Shown here: piece after piece, positions 47,800 through 58,438 of the stretch
How the letters are laid out: every line of letters begins with the position of its first letter
How positions within the stretch are numbered: position 1 is the stretch's first letter
Source of the DNA: Dechloromonas denitrificans
Lineage (GTDB): Bacteria; Pseudomonadota; Gammaproteobacteria; Burkholderiales; Rhodocyclaceae
Assembly (NCBI RefSeq): GCF_020510685.1
Contig: NZ_CP075185.1
Span: forward strand, 1,240,001 to 1,304,000
Direction: 5' to 3'
DNA: 64,000 nucleotides
Notes under the pieces: generated by a model
Database searches by the model: none
What the model saw: the letters and a program-made list of their open reading frames with translations, nothing else
What the model was told of the DNA's origin: nothing
Translations under genes and position numbers: made by a program

Positions 47800-49224
47800 T
47801 TAACCAGGCGGTAGCCGAATCCGTCCGACCCCGCCGCCGTCCGGGTGATTGGCGAACTCGGCATCACCGTCATGCAGCCGCGCCACCTCCCTGACCAGCG
47901 CCAGGCCGAGACCGGTGCTTTTGCGGCCGGTGGCCGGGCGGGGCAGCGAGTAGAAGCGGTCGAACAGTTGCCGCAGCGCATAGTCGGGGGCGCCGGCGCC
48001 GTGGTCGCGCACGGTGATTTCACTGCCTTCTTCGGTGTGGCTCAGGGCAAGCTCGATCAGGCCGCCTTCCGGCGAGAATTCGATGGCGTTGTCGAGCAGG
48101 TTGAGGACGGCCTGTTGCAACAAGAAGGCGTCGCCCCGGATGCTGACCGGCGTAGCGCTCAGCCGGCAATCGAGGTGGCGGGCGTCGAGCTGCTGGCGGC
48201 GCAGTTCGATGCAGGTTTTCAGGAGTTCGGCCAGATCGACCGTGGCAATCCCTTCCGGCGCCTGCAATTGTTCGACCCGGGCAAGCATCAGCATGCGGTC
48301 GATGATCGCCTGCAGGCGGCGCGCCTGCTCGCCGATGCTGTCGGCAAAGCGGCGGCGGTCGGCGGCCGGCGGATCGCCTTCGAGGATTTCGGCGGCGCCG
48401 ATCACCGCGGTCAGCGGGCTTTTCATTTCATGCGCCAGGTTCTGCACGTATCTTTCGACGTACTGCTTGCCTTCCAGTCGTTCGCGCATCTCGGCCAGGG
48501 CGCGGGCCAGCTCGGAAAACTGCCGGCCGCCGCTGGTCGGCGGTTCCGCCTTGCGGCCGTCGGCGACATCGCGGGCGTAGGCGCGCAGCCGGTTGATCGA
48601 CCAGCTCAGCCAGCCGGAGAAGAACAGGCCGATCGCCGCGGTGGCAGCGAGCAGCAACAGGCCGGACTGCTTGACGCGCTGCTCGGCGCGGGCGATGTAG
48701 GGGTGCAACGAGGCGAGCGGCTTGGCCAGCGACAGTACGCCGATCAGTTCGCCCTGCCAGAAGATCGGGGCGGCGACGTACATCACCGAGGAGTTCGGAT
48801 CGGCCGGGTTTTCGAGGGTGTTGCGGGCGCCGTATTCGCCGCGCAGGACGCGGGCGATGTCGCGCCACTGTGCGTAATCGGCCCCGACGGCCGTGCCTTC
48901 GGAGTCGTAGACGACGATACCGTGCGGGTCGGTGACATAGACCCGGAAATCGATGGTTTCCTTCTCGACGCCGGAAATATTGGCGCGCGGACTGCGCCGG
49001 GTGGCGGCGCGCAGCGAGTCGGCAAAGGCGCCTTGCCCGATGCGGCCGGCCGACAGCTCCATGGCGGCCATCTCGGCGAGAACGTGGGCGGTATCGACCA
49101 GGGTTTCCTCGGTGGCCTGGCGGATGCCGGGTTCGGTTTCATGGGTGAAGGTGTTGAGCACGAACCAGGCGGCCAGGCCGACCACCAGGAAATAGCCAAA
49201 GAACAGCCGGACGGAAATGTTCAT
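47800..49224 (-). CDS. creC: CreC-like sensor histidine kinase
   Basis: A 474-residue kinase: N-terminal helix (LFFGYFLVVGLAAWFVLNTF), periplasmic sensor (about 35-180) ending SVMYVAAPIFWQGELIGVLSLAKPL, second helix, HAMP, H-box (NLAHEMKSPLTAVIGAAEIL) and ATPase domain (NLLDNAIEFS, RDHGAGAP, STGLGLALV). Domain order and the sensor match CreC. It starts 7 bp after the creB stop. The signal is uncertain. Confidence 0.9.
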   Translation of the reverse strand: MNISVRLFFGYFLVVGLAAWFVLNTFTHETEPGIRQATEETLVDTAHVLAEMAAMELSAGRIGQGAFADSLRAATRRSPRANISGVEKETIDFRVYVTDPHGIVVYDSEGTAVGADYAQWRDIARVLRGEYGARNTLENPADPNSSVMYVAAPIFWQGELIGVLSLAKPLASLHPYIARAEQRVKQSGLLLLAATAAIGLFFSGWLSWSINRLRAYARDVADGRKAEPPTSGGRQFSELARALAEMRERLEGKQYVERYVQNLAHEMKSPLTAVIGAAEILEGDPPAADRRRFADSIGEQARRLQAIIDRMLMLARVEQLQAPEGIATVDLAELLKTCIELRRQQLDARHLDCRLSATPVSIRGDAFLLQQAVLNLLDNAIEFSPEGGLIELALSHTEEGSEITVRDHGAGAPDYALRQLFDRFYSLPRPATGRKSTGLGLALVREVARLHDGDAEFANHPDGGGVGRIRLPPG

Positions 49225-49231
49225 CGCGGCC

Positions 49232-49924
49232 TTATCCGGCGACGACGCTGTAACCGAGGCCGCGATGGGTAAGGATGGTTTCCTCGTCGGCGTGCACGCT
49301 GCGCAGCTTGCCGCGCAGCGTCTTGATATGGGTGTCGACCGTCCGTTCGAGGCTTTCGCCGCCGTCCTGCCAGATCGCTTCCATGATCTGGCCGCGGCTC
49401 AGGATGCGGCCCGGGCAGGTCAGCAGCAGCGCAAGCAGCTGATATTCGTAGCGCGTCAGGTTGAGCCAGGTGCCACGGTAGGCGATACGCTGCCCGTCGC
49501 GATCGACGGCGAAACGTCCGGTCGGCGGACTGGCCGGTGGCGCCCGGCGTGGTTCCGGATGCAGCCGGCGCAGGATGGCGCGGATGCGCGACACCACTTC
49601 GCGCGGGCTGAACGGTTTGGCGACATAGTCGTCGCCGCCGAGTTCGAGGCCGACGATGCGATCCACCTCGTCGGAGCGGGCGGTCAGGAACAGCACCGGC
49701 ACGTCGGAATGGCGGCGCAGGGCGCGGCAAACGTCGAAACCGCTCATGTCGGGCAGGCCGACGTCGAGCACGACCAGATCATGTCCGCCGGCCCCGAGCA
49801 AGGTCAGGGCCTCGGCGCCGAGGGTGCAGCTTTCGGCGGTGAAGCCGTCGCCGCGCAGGGCGTAGGCCAGCGTGTCGGAGATGGCCGGTTCATCGTCGAC
49901 GATCAGGATTTTCATGGGCGTCAT
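49232..49924 (-). CDS. creB: CreB-like OmpR-family response regulator
   Basis: A 230-residue regulator: receiver (ILIVDDEPAISDTLAYAL, phospho-acceptor Asp in VVLDVGLPDMSGFDV, YVAKPFSPREV) and OmpR winged helix (LNLTRYEYQLLALLLTCPGRILSRGQIMEAIW, RTVDTHIKTLRGKLR, THRGLGYSV). It likely binds the TTCAC tags upstream of creD. The start may be 49924 or the ATG at 49915 (MKILIVDDE), which is more usual for the family; neither has a clear ribosome-binding site. Confidence 0.9.
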   Translation of the reverse strand: MTPMKILIVDDEPAISDTLAYALRGDGFTAESCTLGAEALTLLGAGGHDLVVLDVGLPDMSGFDVCRALRRHSDVPVLFLTARSDEVDRIVGLELGGDDYVAKPFSPREVVSRIRAILRRLHPEPRRAPPASPPTGRFAVDRDGQRIAYRGTWLNLTRYEYQLLALLLTCPGRILSRGQIMEAIWQDGGESLERTVDTHIKTLRGKLRSVHADEETILTHRGLGYSVVAG

Positions 49925-50060
49925 GATAATTCATCCCGTTGCCATTGGCGGCGGCCGAAATCTCGTGGCCTGACGGCAGGTTAGGGGCGCCTGCCGGTTT
50001 CGGGTAAAATCGCCTTTTTTTCCAGCGGCTGACCGCCGCGCCCGGCGAGTTCCCCAGACC

Positions 50061-51101
50061 ATGACCCAGACTACTTCCCTCTCCTACCGTGATGCCGGCG
50101 TCGATATCGATGCGGGCGATGCCCTTGTCGAACGTATCAAGCCGCTGGCCAGGAAGACCCTGCGCGAAGGCGTGCTCGGCGGCATCGGCGGCTTCGGTGC
50201 GCTGTTCGAAGTGCCGAAACGTTACCAGGAGCCGGTGCTGGTTTCCGGTACCGACGGCGTCGGCACCAAGCTGCGTCTGGCTTTCGATCTGAACCGCCAT
50301 GACACCGTTGGCCAGGATCTGGTCGCGATGAGCGTCAACGACATCCTGGTGCTTGGCGCAGAATCGCTGTTCTTCCTCGACTACTTTGCCTGCGGCAAGC
50401 TCGATGTCGATACGGCCGCTGCCGTCGTCGGCGGCATCGCCAAGGGCTGCGAACTGGCCGGCTGCGCGCTGATCGGCGGCGAAACCGCCGAAATGCCGGG
50501 CATGTACCCGGCCGGCGAATACGATCTGGCCGGTTTCGCGGTCGGCGTCGTCGAGAAATCGAAAGCCATCGACGGCAAGTCGATCGCCGCCGGCGACGTC
50601 GTGCTCGGCCTGGCTTCCTCGGGCGCCCACTCGAACGGCTACTCGCTGGTCCGCAAGATCATCGAACGTTCCAATCCGGACATGAATGCCAAATTTGATG
50701 GTGAGCGGACGCTGGCCGACGTCGTGATGGCGCCGACCCGCATCTACGTCAAGCAGGTGCTGGCGCTGCTCGAAAAGGTCGCGGTCAAGGGCATGGCCCA
50801 TATCACCGGCGGCGGCCTGCTCGAAAACGTGCCGCGCGTGCTGCCGGAAAACACCGTCGCCGAACTGACCAAGGCTGCCTGGCCGCGTCCGAAGCTGTTC
50901 GACTGGATGCAGGCCGAAGGCAATGTCGCCGAGAACGAAATGCACCGCGTTTTCAACTGCGGTATCGGCCTGGTCATCGTCGTTGCGGCGGCCGATGCCG
51001 ATGCCGCCATCGCCGAACTGAAGGCGCAGGGCGAAGCCGTCTATAACATCGGCAAGATTCGGGCACGTCAGGGTGACGAAGCGCAGACCCTCGTGGTCTG
51101 A
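50061..51101 (+). CDS. purM: Phosphoribosylformylglycinamidine cyclo-ligase (AIR synthetase)
   Basis: A 346-residue purine enzyme. Motifs: [70 protein letters not shown] and [16 protein letters not shown]. Length is normal. A -10-like TAAAAT stands at 50005-50010. The 3' end overlaps the RlpA-like gene by 29 bp. Confidence 0.97.
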   Translation: MTQTTSLSYRDAGVDIDAGDALVERIKPLARKTLREGVLGGIGGFGALFEVPKRYQEPVLVSGTDGVGTKLRLAFDLNRHDTVGQDLVAMSVNDILVLGAESLFFLDYFACGKLDVDTAAAVVGGIAKGCELAGCALIGGETAEMPGMYPAGEYDLAGFAVGVVEKSKAIDGKSIAAGDVVLGLASSGAHSNGYSLVRKIIERSNPDMNAKFDGERTLADVVMAPTRIYVKQVLALLEKVAVKGMAHITGGGLLENVPRVLPENTVAELTKAAWPRPKLFDWMQAEGNVAENEMHRVFNCGIGLVIVVAAADADAAIAELKAQGEAVYNIGKIRARQGDEAQTLVV

Positions 51102-51720
51102 CAGCCTGCGGCGGGCTGCCGCCCTGGCGTGCAGCCTGCTGTTGTGGCAAGTCTCGTCGACCGTCTGGGCGGCGAGCAAGACGCCATCCGCCAAGCCGCC
51201 GGCCGGCAAGGCGGCCAAGAAGCCGGTCAAGGCTGCCGGCAAAGGCGCTCCGCCAAAAAAATCCGTACTTCCGGCCATCGGGCCGGCCGAAATTCTCGAC
51301 GCCGACACCGTCGGTCTGCATGGCCATGCCAGTTTTTACGGCCACGGTTTCCAGGGGCGCAAGACGGCGACCGGCGAAGCCTTCGATGTCCGGCAATTCA
51401 CCGGGGCGAGCAATCACTTCCCGCTCGGCAGCCTGGTCGCCGTGCATCGCCTGGATAGCGACCTGTGCGCCATCGTCAAGGTCAACGACCGGATGCATGT
51501 CAAACACCGGCGGCGGGTCATCGACGTCTCGCGCGGCGTGGCGGAATATCTGCAAATGCTCAGTGCCGGCGTCGTGCTGGTTCGCGTTGCGGCGTTGCGC
51601 AAAGGTGTCGAGGGGCTGGGGGCGGATGTCTGTCGCGCCGCCTTCGAGCCGGAAGTCGAATGTGCCTCCTGCGGCCGCCCGCCGCGCTTGCCCGATTTCG
51701 ACCAAGTGGCCGGCGACTAG
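51073..51720 (+). CDS. RlpA-like septal ring protein (DPBB domain)
   Basis: A 215-residue exported protein: basic N-terminus and hydrophobic segment ([19 protein letters not shown]), Lys/Ala/Pro-rich linker, then a double-psi beta-barrel ([56 protein letters not shown]). This matches RlpA, a lytic transglycosylase of denuded glycans, but it has no SPOR domain. A GTG start at 51073 lies inside purM; the same stop is fixed. A C-terminal Cys-rich tail (CASCGRPPR) is unusual. Confidence 0.8.
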   Translation: MTKRRPSWSDSLRRAAALACSLLLWQVSSTVWAASKTPSAKPPAGKAAKKPVKAAGKGAPPKKSVLPAIGPAEILDADTVGLHGHASFYGHGFQGRKTATGEAFDVRQFTGASNHFPLGSLVAVHRLDSDLCAIVKVNDRMHVKHRRRVIDVSRGVAEYLQMLSAGVVLVRVAALRKGVEGLGADVCRAAFEPEVECASCGRPPRLPDFDQVAGD

Positions 51721-51826
51721 AGGGTTTGGCGTCGGTCGGGCAGATTTATTTTTGGCCCACCGGGCACTTCGTTACAATCCGTTTTTCGCCTGACCACCGG
51801 GTCCGCGTGCAGCCTTGGCCACTCTC

Positions 51827-52954
51827 ATGAAGAAAAAAAACCATTTAGGAATCGTCGCGCTGGCGCTTGCCGGCTTGCTGGCGGTCGGCTATTTCGCCTA
51901 TGTCGCCAACCGGGCGCCGACCAACGGGCCGCTGCCGGCCGCCGCAGCGCCGGGAGCGGGCGGCGCCGGTGGCAAGCCGGGCGGTTCGGCGATGGCCATC
52001 GAAGTGGCCCGGGTCAAGGTCAGCGACTTTGCCGACGATGTCGCGGCGGTCGGTACCTTGAAATCCCGCGAATCCGTCGTGCTGCGTCCGGAGACGCCCG
52101 GGCGGGTATCGGCGGTCGGCTTCAAGGATGGCTCCATCGTCGCCCGCGGCGCCTTGCTGGTGGCGCTCGATGCGGCGATTCCCGAGGCCGAGCTGGCGCA
52201 GGCCAAGGCCAATCTGGCCCTGGCCAAAAGCAATCATCAGCGCAATCAGGAATTGCTCGGCAAGAAATTCCTCAGCGAACAGGCCGTGGAAAGTTCCGCC
52301 GCCACCCTGAAGATTCAGGAAGCCGCCGTCCAGCTGGCGGCCGCCAAGGTGGCGAGGACCCGGATCGTGGCGCCGTTCAAGGGCATGGTCGGTTTGCGCA
52401 ACATCAGCGTCGGCGATTACGTCAAGGAAGGCCAGGACCTGATCAATATTGAAGACATCGCCACGCTGCGCGTCGATTTCCGCTTGCCGGAAAGTTATCT
52501 CGGCCGGCTGAAGCCGGGGCAGAGCGTCGAAGTGACGAGCGATGCCTTGCCCGGCGAGCGTTTCCCGGCACGGCTCGAAGCCGTCGATCCGCTGGTCGAT
52601 CAGGGCGGCCGGGCGATTTCCGCCCGGGCCCGGCTCGACAATGCGGCCGGCAAGCTGCGGCCCGGCCTGTTCGTCCGTGTCCGCCTGCTCTTTGGCGAGC
52701 GCCAGGCGGTGCTGATGGTGCCCGAGCAGGCCATCGTTCCCGGCACCCAGCCGGCGGTGTACCGGGTGGTCGATGGCAAGGCGGTGCTGGTCAAGGTCAA
52801 GCTCGGCGTCCGCCGCGCCGCCCAGGTTGAAGTGGTGGATGGGCTGGCGGCCGACGATGTGGTGGTCACGGCCGGCCAGTTGAAGCTGCGCGAAGGCGCT
52901 GCGGTGCGCGCCGTCGGGGCGGACACGCCGGCGGCCGGGGCTGCCGCCAAATGA
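51827..52954 (+). CDS. RND efflux periplasmic adaptor (second system)
   Basis: A 375-residue membrane-fusion protein with an N-terminal anchor (LGIVALALAGLLAVGYFAYVA), lipoyl and hairpin region (ETPGRVSAVGFKDGSIVARGALLVALD, ATLKIQEAAVQLAAAKVART), and barrel (RVDFRLPESYLGRLKPGQSVEV). No lipobox. The ATG at 51827 starts MKKKNHLG; 51815 is also in frame. A -10-like TACAAT lies about 50 bp upstream. No regulator or outer-membrane gene is linked. Confidence 0.9.
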   Translation: MKKKNHLGIVALALAGLLAVGYFAYVANRAPTNGPLPAAAAPGAGGAGGKPGGSAMAIEVARVKVSDFADDVAAVGTLKSRESVVLRPETPGRVSAVGFKDGSIVARGALLVALDAAIPEAELAQAKANLALAKSNHQRNQELLGKKFLSEQAVESSAATLKIQEAAVQLAAAKVARTRIVAPFKGMVGLRNISVGDYVKEGQDLINIEDIATLRVDFRLPESYLGRLKPGQSVEVTSDALPGERFPARLEAVDPLVDQGGRAISARARLDNAAGKLRPGLFVRVRLLFGERQAVLMVPEQAIVPGTQPAVYRVVDGKAVLVKVKLGVRRAAQVEVVDGLAADDVVVTAGQLKLREGAAVRAVGADTPAAGAAAK

Positions 52955-55900
52955 AGATTTCCGAGGTCTGCATCAAGCGGCCGGTGTTCGCCACCGTACT
53001 GTCGCTGGTGGTGATGCTGCTCGGCATCGTTTCCTACGACCGTTTGCCGGTCCGCGAGTATCCGAAGATCGACGAGCCGGTGGTGACGGTGAGCACCACC
53101 TACCGTGGTGCGTCGGCCGACATCATCGAATCGCAGGTGACCAAGCCGCTCGAGGATTCGCTGGCCGGCATCGAAGGCGTCGAAGTGATTACCTCGATTT
53201 CGCGGGCCGAAAACAGCCAGATTTCGGTGCGTTTCAAGCTCGAGCAGGCGCCCGATTCGGCGGCGGCCGACGTGCGCGACCGGGTTTCCCGGGTGCGCAA
53301 CAAGCTGCCGGATGAAACCGACGAGCCGGTGATCGCCAAAGTCGAGGCCGACGCCAACCCGATCATCTGGGTCGCCTTTTCCTCCGACAAGCATTCGGCG
53401 CTGGAGGTCACCGATATTGCCAACCGCATCGTCAAGCCCAAGCTGCAGACCTTGCCGGGGGCGGCCGATGTGCGGATTTTCGGCGACCGTCGCTTCGCCA
53501 TGCGGATCTGGCTGGATCGCCAGCGCCTGGCCGCCTACCAGCTGACCCCGGCCGACGTCGAGGACGCGCTGCGCAAGCAGAACGTCGAAGTGCCGGCCGG
53601 CCGCATCGAGAGCCGCGAGCGCGAGTTTTCGGTGGTCGCCAACAGCGATCTGAAAACGCCGGAAGAGTTCGGCGCGGTCATCGTCAAAACGGCGAACGGC
53701 TACCCGGTCCGCATCAGCGACCTCGGTCGCGTCGAAATCGGCCCGGCCGCCGAGCGCACCTCGGTGCGCTTCAAGGGCCGTTCGGCGGTGTCGCTCGGCG
53801 TCATCAAGCAGGCGACGGCCAATCCGCTGGAGATCTCGCAGGCCTTGCGCAAGGAGTTGCCGAAGCTGATCAGCGAACTGCCGGCCGGCATGACGGCCGA
53901 TATCTCCTACGATTCGTCGATCTTCATCGACCGCTCGATCCAGTCCGTCTTCAAGACCATCGGCGAAGCGATCCTGCTGGTCCTGGCGATCATCTTCTTC
54001 TTCCTGCGCAATTTGCGGGCGACGCTGATTCCGCTGGTCACCATTCCGGTGTCGCTGGTCGGCGCTTTCGCCATCATGTTCACCCTCGGCTTCACGATCA
54101 ATACACTGACCCTGCTCGCCCTGGTGCTGGCGATCGGTCTGGTCGTCGACGACGCGATCGTCGTGCTGGAAAACATCTATCGCCATATCGAGGACGGCAT
54201 GCCGCGCCGCCAGGCCGCCTTGCAGGGAGCGCAGGAAATCGGCTTCGCCGTGGTGGCGATGACGCTGACGCTGGCCGCCGTCTATGCCCCGGTCGCTTTC
54301 ATGACCGGCCGGACCGGCAAGCTGTTCATCGAATTTGCGCTGACCCTGGCCGGCGCCGTGCTGGTTTCCGGCTTCGTCGCGCTGACCCTGTCGCCGATGA
54401 TGTGCGGCGCCTTGCTCAAGCACGAGGAAAAGCACAGCAAGGTCTTTCTCCTCATCGAGACTTTCCTGAACTGGCTGAATGCCGGTTACCAGCGGGTGTT
54501 GACCACCGCCTTGCAGCGGCGCTGGATCGTCATGCTCGGCTTCGTCGTGGTGGCGGCCTCGAGCGGCTTCCTGCTCAAGGCGCTGAAATCGGAACTGGCG
54601 CCGATCGAGGATCGCGGCGTCATTCTCGGCATTTTCTCCGGCCCGGATGGCGCGACTCTCGGCTACACCGAAAAATACGCCCGCCAGCTCGAAGACATCT
54701 ACAGCCAGACCAAGGAAATCGACCGTTATTTCGTGGTCGCCGGCAACCCGATCGTCAGTCAGGGGATTTCCTTCGTCGGCCTGACCGACTGGAGTCAGCG
54801 CAGCCGCCGTTCGCCGGATATCGCCAAGGAATTGTTCCCGAAATTCCAGGCCGTTCCCGGTGTCCTGGCCTTCCCGGTGACGCCGCCCTCGCTCGGCCAG
54901 AGCCCGCGCGAACGGCCGATCAATTTCGTCATCGCGACGTCGGCCTCGTATGAGGAGCTGGAGCAGGTGACCAGCCAGTTCCTTGGCGAACTGGCGAAGA
55001 ACCCGGGGCTGACCAATGTCGATACCGACCTCAAACTGAACAAGCCGGAGTTGTCGGTGGTGGTCAAGCGCGACCAGGCCGCCGACATGGGGGTTTCCGT
55101 GGAAAACATCGGGCGGACGCTGGAAACCCTGCTCGGCGGCCGTCAGGTCACCCGCTTCAAGCGCGACGGCGAACAATACGACGTGATTGTCCAGGTGGCG
55201 GACGTCGACCGCAGCAATCCGGACGACATTCGCGACATCTACGCCCGCGGCCGCGACGGCAGCATGATCTCGCTCGACAATCTGGTCAGCGTCTCGGAGA
55301 CGATTGCGCCGCGCGAACTGAATCACTTCGGTCAGCGCCGCGCCGTGACCATCACCGCCAATCTGGCGCCCAACTACACGATGGGCGAAGCCCTGACGTA
55401 CATGGACGGCGTCGCCGGGCGGATCCTGCAGCCGGGCTATGCGGTCGATTACAACGGCCAGTCGCGCGAATTCCGCCAGTCGTCATCCTCGTTGCTGCTC
55501 ACTTTCGGCCTGGCCCTGGCCTTCATTTACCTGGTGCTGGCGGCGCAATTCGAAAGCTTTCGCGATCCCTTCATTATCATGCTCAGCGTGCCGCTGTCGA
55601 TCGCCGGGGCGCTGCTTGCGCTGTGGCTGAGCGGCGGCACGCTCAATGTTTACAGCCAGATCGGTCTGGTGACGTTGGTCGGCCTGATTACCAAGCACGG
55701 CATCCTCATCGTCGAATTCGCCAACCAGTTGCAGGAGAAGGGGCGCGGCCTGAAGGAAGCGGTCATCGAGTCATCGACGCTGCGTCTGCGGCCGATCCTG
55801 ATGACTACCGGGGCGATGGTCCTCGGCGCCGTGCCGCTGGCGCTGGCCAGCGGTGCCGGTGCCGAGTCGCGCCAGCAGATCGGCTGGGTCATTGTCGGCG

Positions 55901-55989
55901 GCATGCTGCTCGGGACCTTCTTCACGCTGTTCGTCGTGCCGACGGTGTATTCGCTGCTGGCCGAGCGCAAGGAGGCTGTCGCAGAATAA
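52951..55989 (+). CDS. RND efflux pump, inner-membrane subunit (second system)
   Basis: A 1,012-residue RND transporter of a type close to MexF/VexF/MdtB-like pumps. The proton-relay Asp pair is in IGLVVDDAIVVLENI; VREYPKIDEPVV and YRGASADIIES are conserved at the N-terminus. It overlaps the adaptor stop by 4 bp. It differs from the first pump and lacks an outer-membrane partner here, so it probably borrows one. Confidence 0.93.
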   Translation: MKISEVCIKRPVFATVLSLVVMLLGIVSYDRLPVREYPKIDEPVVTVSTTYRGASADIIESQVTKPLEDSLAGIEGVEVITSISRAENSQISVRFKLEQAPDSAAADVRDRVSRVRNKLPDETDEPVIAKVEADANPIIWVAFSSDKHSALEVTDIANRIVKPKLQTLPGAADVRIFGDRRFAMRIWLDRQRLAAYQLTPADVEDALRKQNVEVPAGRIESREREFSVVANSDLKTPEEFGAVIVKTANGYPVRISDLGRVEIGPAAERTSVRFKGRSAVSLGVIKQATANPLEISQALRKELPKLISELPAGMTADISYDSSIFIDRSIQSVFKTIGEAILLVLAIIFFFLRNLRATLIPLVTIPVSLVGAFAIMFTLGFTINTLTLLALVLAIGLVVDDAIVVLENIYRHIEDGMPRRQAALQGAQEIGFAVVAMTLTLAAVYAPVAFMTGRTGKLFIEFALTLAGAVLVSGFVALTLSPMMCGALLKHEEKHSKVFLLIETFLNWLNAGYQRVLTTALQRRWIVMLGFVVVAASSGFLLKALKSELAPIEDRGVILGIFSGPDGATLGYTEKYARQLEDIYSQTKEIDRYFVVAGNPIVSQGISFVGLTDWSQRSRRSPDIAKELFPKFQAVPGVLAFPVTPPSLGQSPRERPINFVIATSASYEELEQVTSQFLGELAKNPGLTNVDTDLKLNKPELSVVVKRDQAADMGVSVENIGRTLETLLGGRQVTRFKRDGEQYDVIVQVADVDRSNPDDIRDIYARGRDGSMISLDNLVSVSETIAPRELNHFGQRRAVTITANLAPNYTMGEALTYMDGVAGRILQPGYAVDYNGQSREFRQSSSSLLLTFGLALAFIYLVLAAQFESFRDPFIIMLSVPLSIAGALLALWLSGGTLNVYSQIGLVTLVGLITKHGILIVEFANQLQEKGRGLKEAVIESSTLRLRPILMTTGAMVLGAVPLALASGAGAESRQQIGWVIVGGMLLGTFFTLFVVPTVYSLLAERKEAVAE

Positions 55990-56050
55990 TCGATTGGCAT
56001 CGACATGGCCGGGATGCTCGCTGTACCCTCACTACAATATCAAGAACCGA

Positions 56051-57178
56051 ATGGAGTCCAGATTGCGCGTATATATCGTCGATGACGATCCGATCGTCCT
56101 TAAAACCATCGATGGCATCCTGGAGGATGACTTTCGCCGTACCTGCTTTACCAATGGCGAAGACTGCCTCGCGGCAATCGCCGCCGACAAGCCCGAAATC
56201 GTCCTGCTCGAAATGGCGCGGCCCGGCATCGACGGCCTCGATCTGTGCCACCGCTTGAAGAATGACTGGGACACCCAGGATATTCAGGTGGTCTTCGTTT
56301 CGGCGAGCGACGACATCGATACCCGGCTGCTCTGTTACGAGGCCGGCGGCGACGACTTCATCCAGAAGCCTTTCGAGCCGACCGAGCTATTGCGCAAACT
56401 GCAGGTTTCCAAGCGCATCCTGGCCGAGAAAAAGGCCTTGCACGAACAGGCCGGCTACGCCCAGCGCACCGCGATGTCGGCGATGGTCAGCATGGGCGAG
56501 CTGGGGGTCGTGTTGCAGTTCCTCAGCAAGTCTTTCGCCTGCGGCAGCGTCGCCGAACTGGCCGCGGCGCTGCTCGATTCGATGCGCCAATACGAGCTCG
56601 ATGCGGCGGTGCAACTCCGCCTCGGCGAAGAGACTTATTCGCTGAGCCAGCACGGCCACGATTTGCCGCTCGAAGTGTCGGTGCTCAACCATGTCCGGCA
56701 GTCCGGGCGGATATTCCAGTTCAGTTCGCGCTGCGTCTTCAATTACGGTCGGGTGACGCTGATGGTCAAGAACATGCCGCTCGACGATCCCGATCGCTGC
56801 GGCCGCATCCGGGACAATGGCGCCTTGCTGGCCGAAGGGGCCGATGCGCGGATGCAGGCCATCGAGGTCGATTCGCTGGCCCAGCGCCGACGGGCCGGCA
56901 TCGAAGCCGCGCTGCCGCGGGTGCACGCTACGCTCGAGGCGGTGCAAGCCAACTACCGGCGCAATTCGCTGGAATTGACCCAGGTGATGATCGAATTCCA
57001 GGAGGCGCTGATCAAGTCCTTCGTCAGCCTCGGCCTGACCGAGCAGCAGGAAGACGAGATGACCGCGTTGGCCGGCGGTTTCATGCAGCGCATGGTTGGC
57101 GCCCAGGACGCCAGCCTGGTCACCATCGAACAACTGCAGGGCCTGGCGGGCAGCCTCGAAGGGCTGCTCAGGAGTTGA
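56051..57178 (+). CDS. Response regulator-like protein with Glu in place of the phospho-acceptor Asp
   Basis: A 375-residue protein. The receiver domain has the acidic patch Asp11-Asp13 (YIVDDDPIV), Ser84 and Lys106 (FIQKPFEP), but the phospho-acceptor position is Glu54 ([12 protein letters not shown]), confirmed by the codon gaa at 56210-56212. The C-terminal part (about 140-375) is helical and GAF-like with no known output domain. The start ATG follows the pump stop by 61 bp. It may be a pseudo-receiver or a constitutively active one. It ends overlapping the 3' end of miaA (11 bp, convergent). Confidence 0.85.
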   Translation: MESRLRVYIVDDDPIVLKTIDGILEDDFRRTCFTNGEDCLAAIAADKPEIVLLEMARPGIDGLDLCHRLKNDWDTQDIQVVFVSASDDIDTRLLCYEAGGDDFIQKPFEPTELLRKLQVSKRILAEKKALHEQAGYAQRTAMSAMVSMGELGVVLQFLSKSFACGSVAELAAALLDSMRQYELDAAVQLRLGEETYSLSQHGHDLPLEVSVLNHVRQSGRIFQFSSRCVFNYGRVTLMVKNMPLDDPDRCGRIRDNGALLAEGADARMQAIEVDSLAQRRRAGIEAALPRVHATLEAVQANYRRNSLELTQVMIEFQEALIKSFVSLGLTEQQEDEMTALAGGFMQRMVGAQDASLVTIEQLQGLAGSLEGLLRS

Positions 57179-58112
57179 TGAAGGCGGCGACGCGGGCGGC
57201 GATCCGGCCGCCGAGCGCCGGCTCCAGGCAGTCGAAATTTTCCGCCGCGAAGGAATTGGTCAGCCAGGTGATCTGGCGCTTGGCCAATTGGCGGGTCGCG
57301 AAGATGCCGCGCTCGCGCAATTCCCGTTTGGTGATCGTGCCATCCTGCGCCTCCCAGGCCTGGCGATAGCCGACGCAGCGCATCGACGGCAGATCGGGAC
57401 GCAGCGTGTATTTCTCGCGCAGCATCCGCACTTCGTCAGCCAGCCCGGCCAGCAGCATTTCGTCGAAGCGCCGGGCAATGCGCTCGTGCAGCACGGCGCG
57501 GTCGGACGGCAACAGGCCGATCGACAGGAAATCGTAGGCCGGCCGCTGGTGTTCGCTTTCGGCCAGCAAGGCCGACATCGGCCGGCCGGTGAGCAGGCAG
57601 ATCTCGAGGGCCCGTTGCAGGCGCTGGCTGTCGGTACTGTGCAGACGGGCCGCGGTGACCGGGTCGAGCTGGGCCAGCTTGGCGTGGATCGACGGCCAAC
57701 CGTCGGCCGCCGCCGCGGCATCGATCTCGGCGCGTAGCGCGGCATCGGCCTGCGGCAGGTCGGCCAGGCCTTGCAACAGGGCGCGGAAATAGAGCATCGT
57801 CCCGCCGACCAGCAGCGGCACCTTGCCGGCTGCGCTGATCTCGGCCATCGCGGCCAGCGCATCGTGGCAAAAGCGGGCGGCGGAATAGTTTTCCTCCGGC
57901 GAAATAAGGTCGATCAGGCGGTGCGGGTAGCGTTCCAGCGTGGCCCGGTCGGGCTTGGCCGTGCCGACATCCATGTCGCGGAAAACCTGGGCCGAATCGA
58001 CGCTGATCAACTCGACCGGGAAACGGTCGGCCAGTTCGAGGGCGACGGCGGTCTTGCCCGAGGCGGTCGGGCCCATGATCAGGATGGCGGGGGGGAGGCG
58101 GGGCGAATTCAT
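57168..58112 (-). CDS. miaA: tRNA dimethylallyltransferase MiaA
   Basis: A 314-residue enzyme that adds dimethylallyl to A37 of tRNAs reading U-starting codons. Motifs: P-loop [50 protein letters not shown]. The ATG at 58112 (MNSPRLPP) starts the domain; 58130 is also in frame. Length is normal. Confidence 0.96.
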   Translation of the reverse strand: MNSPRLPPAILIMGPTASGKTAVALELADRFPVELISVDSAQVFRDMDVGTAKPDRATLERYPHRLIDLISPEENYSAARFCHDALAAMAEISAAGKVPLLVGGTMLYFRALLQGLADLPQADAALRAEIDAAAAADGWPSIHAKLAQLDPVTAARLHSTDSQRLQRALEICLLTGRPMSALLAESEHQRPAYDFLSIGLLPSDRAVLHERIARRFDEMLLAGLADEVRMLREKYTLRPDLPSMRCVGYRQAWEAQDGTITKRELRERGIFATRQLAKRQITWLTNSFAAENFDCLEPALGGRIAARVAAFINS

Positions 58113-58183
58113 GGCGGCGAATGCTACCACGCAGCCAGCCCGCCGCTCCGGCCTATAATCGGCACAAAACCTCGGGAGTTCTC

Positions 58184-58417
58184 ATGTCGCTCGTACCCTG
58201 CCGCGCCTGCGGATACCAAGTCGATACCTCGGCCGAAGCCTGTCCCGATTGCGGGGCCACCAACCCCGGGCGCAAGATGAGCCGCCAGCAGTCGGATCTG
58301 ATCATCCTGCTGATTCAGCTGATCGTCGGCCTGGCCGTGCTGGTCGGTGGCGGCAGCATGGTCTGGCAGGCGGTCGGCCCGATCGTCAAGAGCCAGCTAG
58401 CCAAACCGATCCAGTAA
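58184..58417 (+). CDS. Small zinc-ribbon membrane protein
   Basis: A 77-residue protein: two CxxC pairs (CRACG, CPDCG) of a zinc ribbon at residues about 6-25, then one C-terminal helix (LIILLIQLIVGLAVLVGGGSMVW). GGGAG precedes the ATG at 58184, so the longer reading to 58121 is rejected. Divergent from miaA. Function unknown. Confidence 0.85.
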   Translation: MSLVPCRACGYQVDTSAEACPDCGATNPGRKMSRQQSDLIILLIQLIVGLAVLVGGGSMVWQAVGPIVKSQLAKPIQ

Positions 58418-58438
58418 GGCGCCCCGGCCACCGGACGG

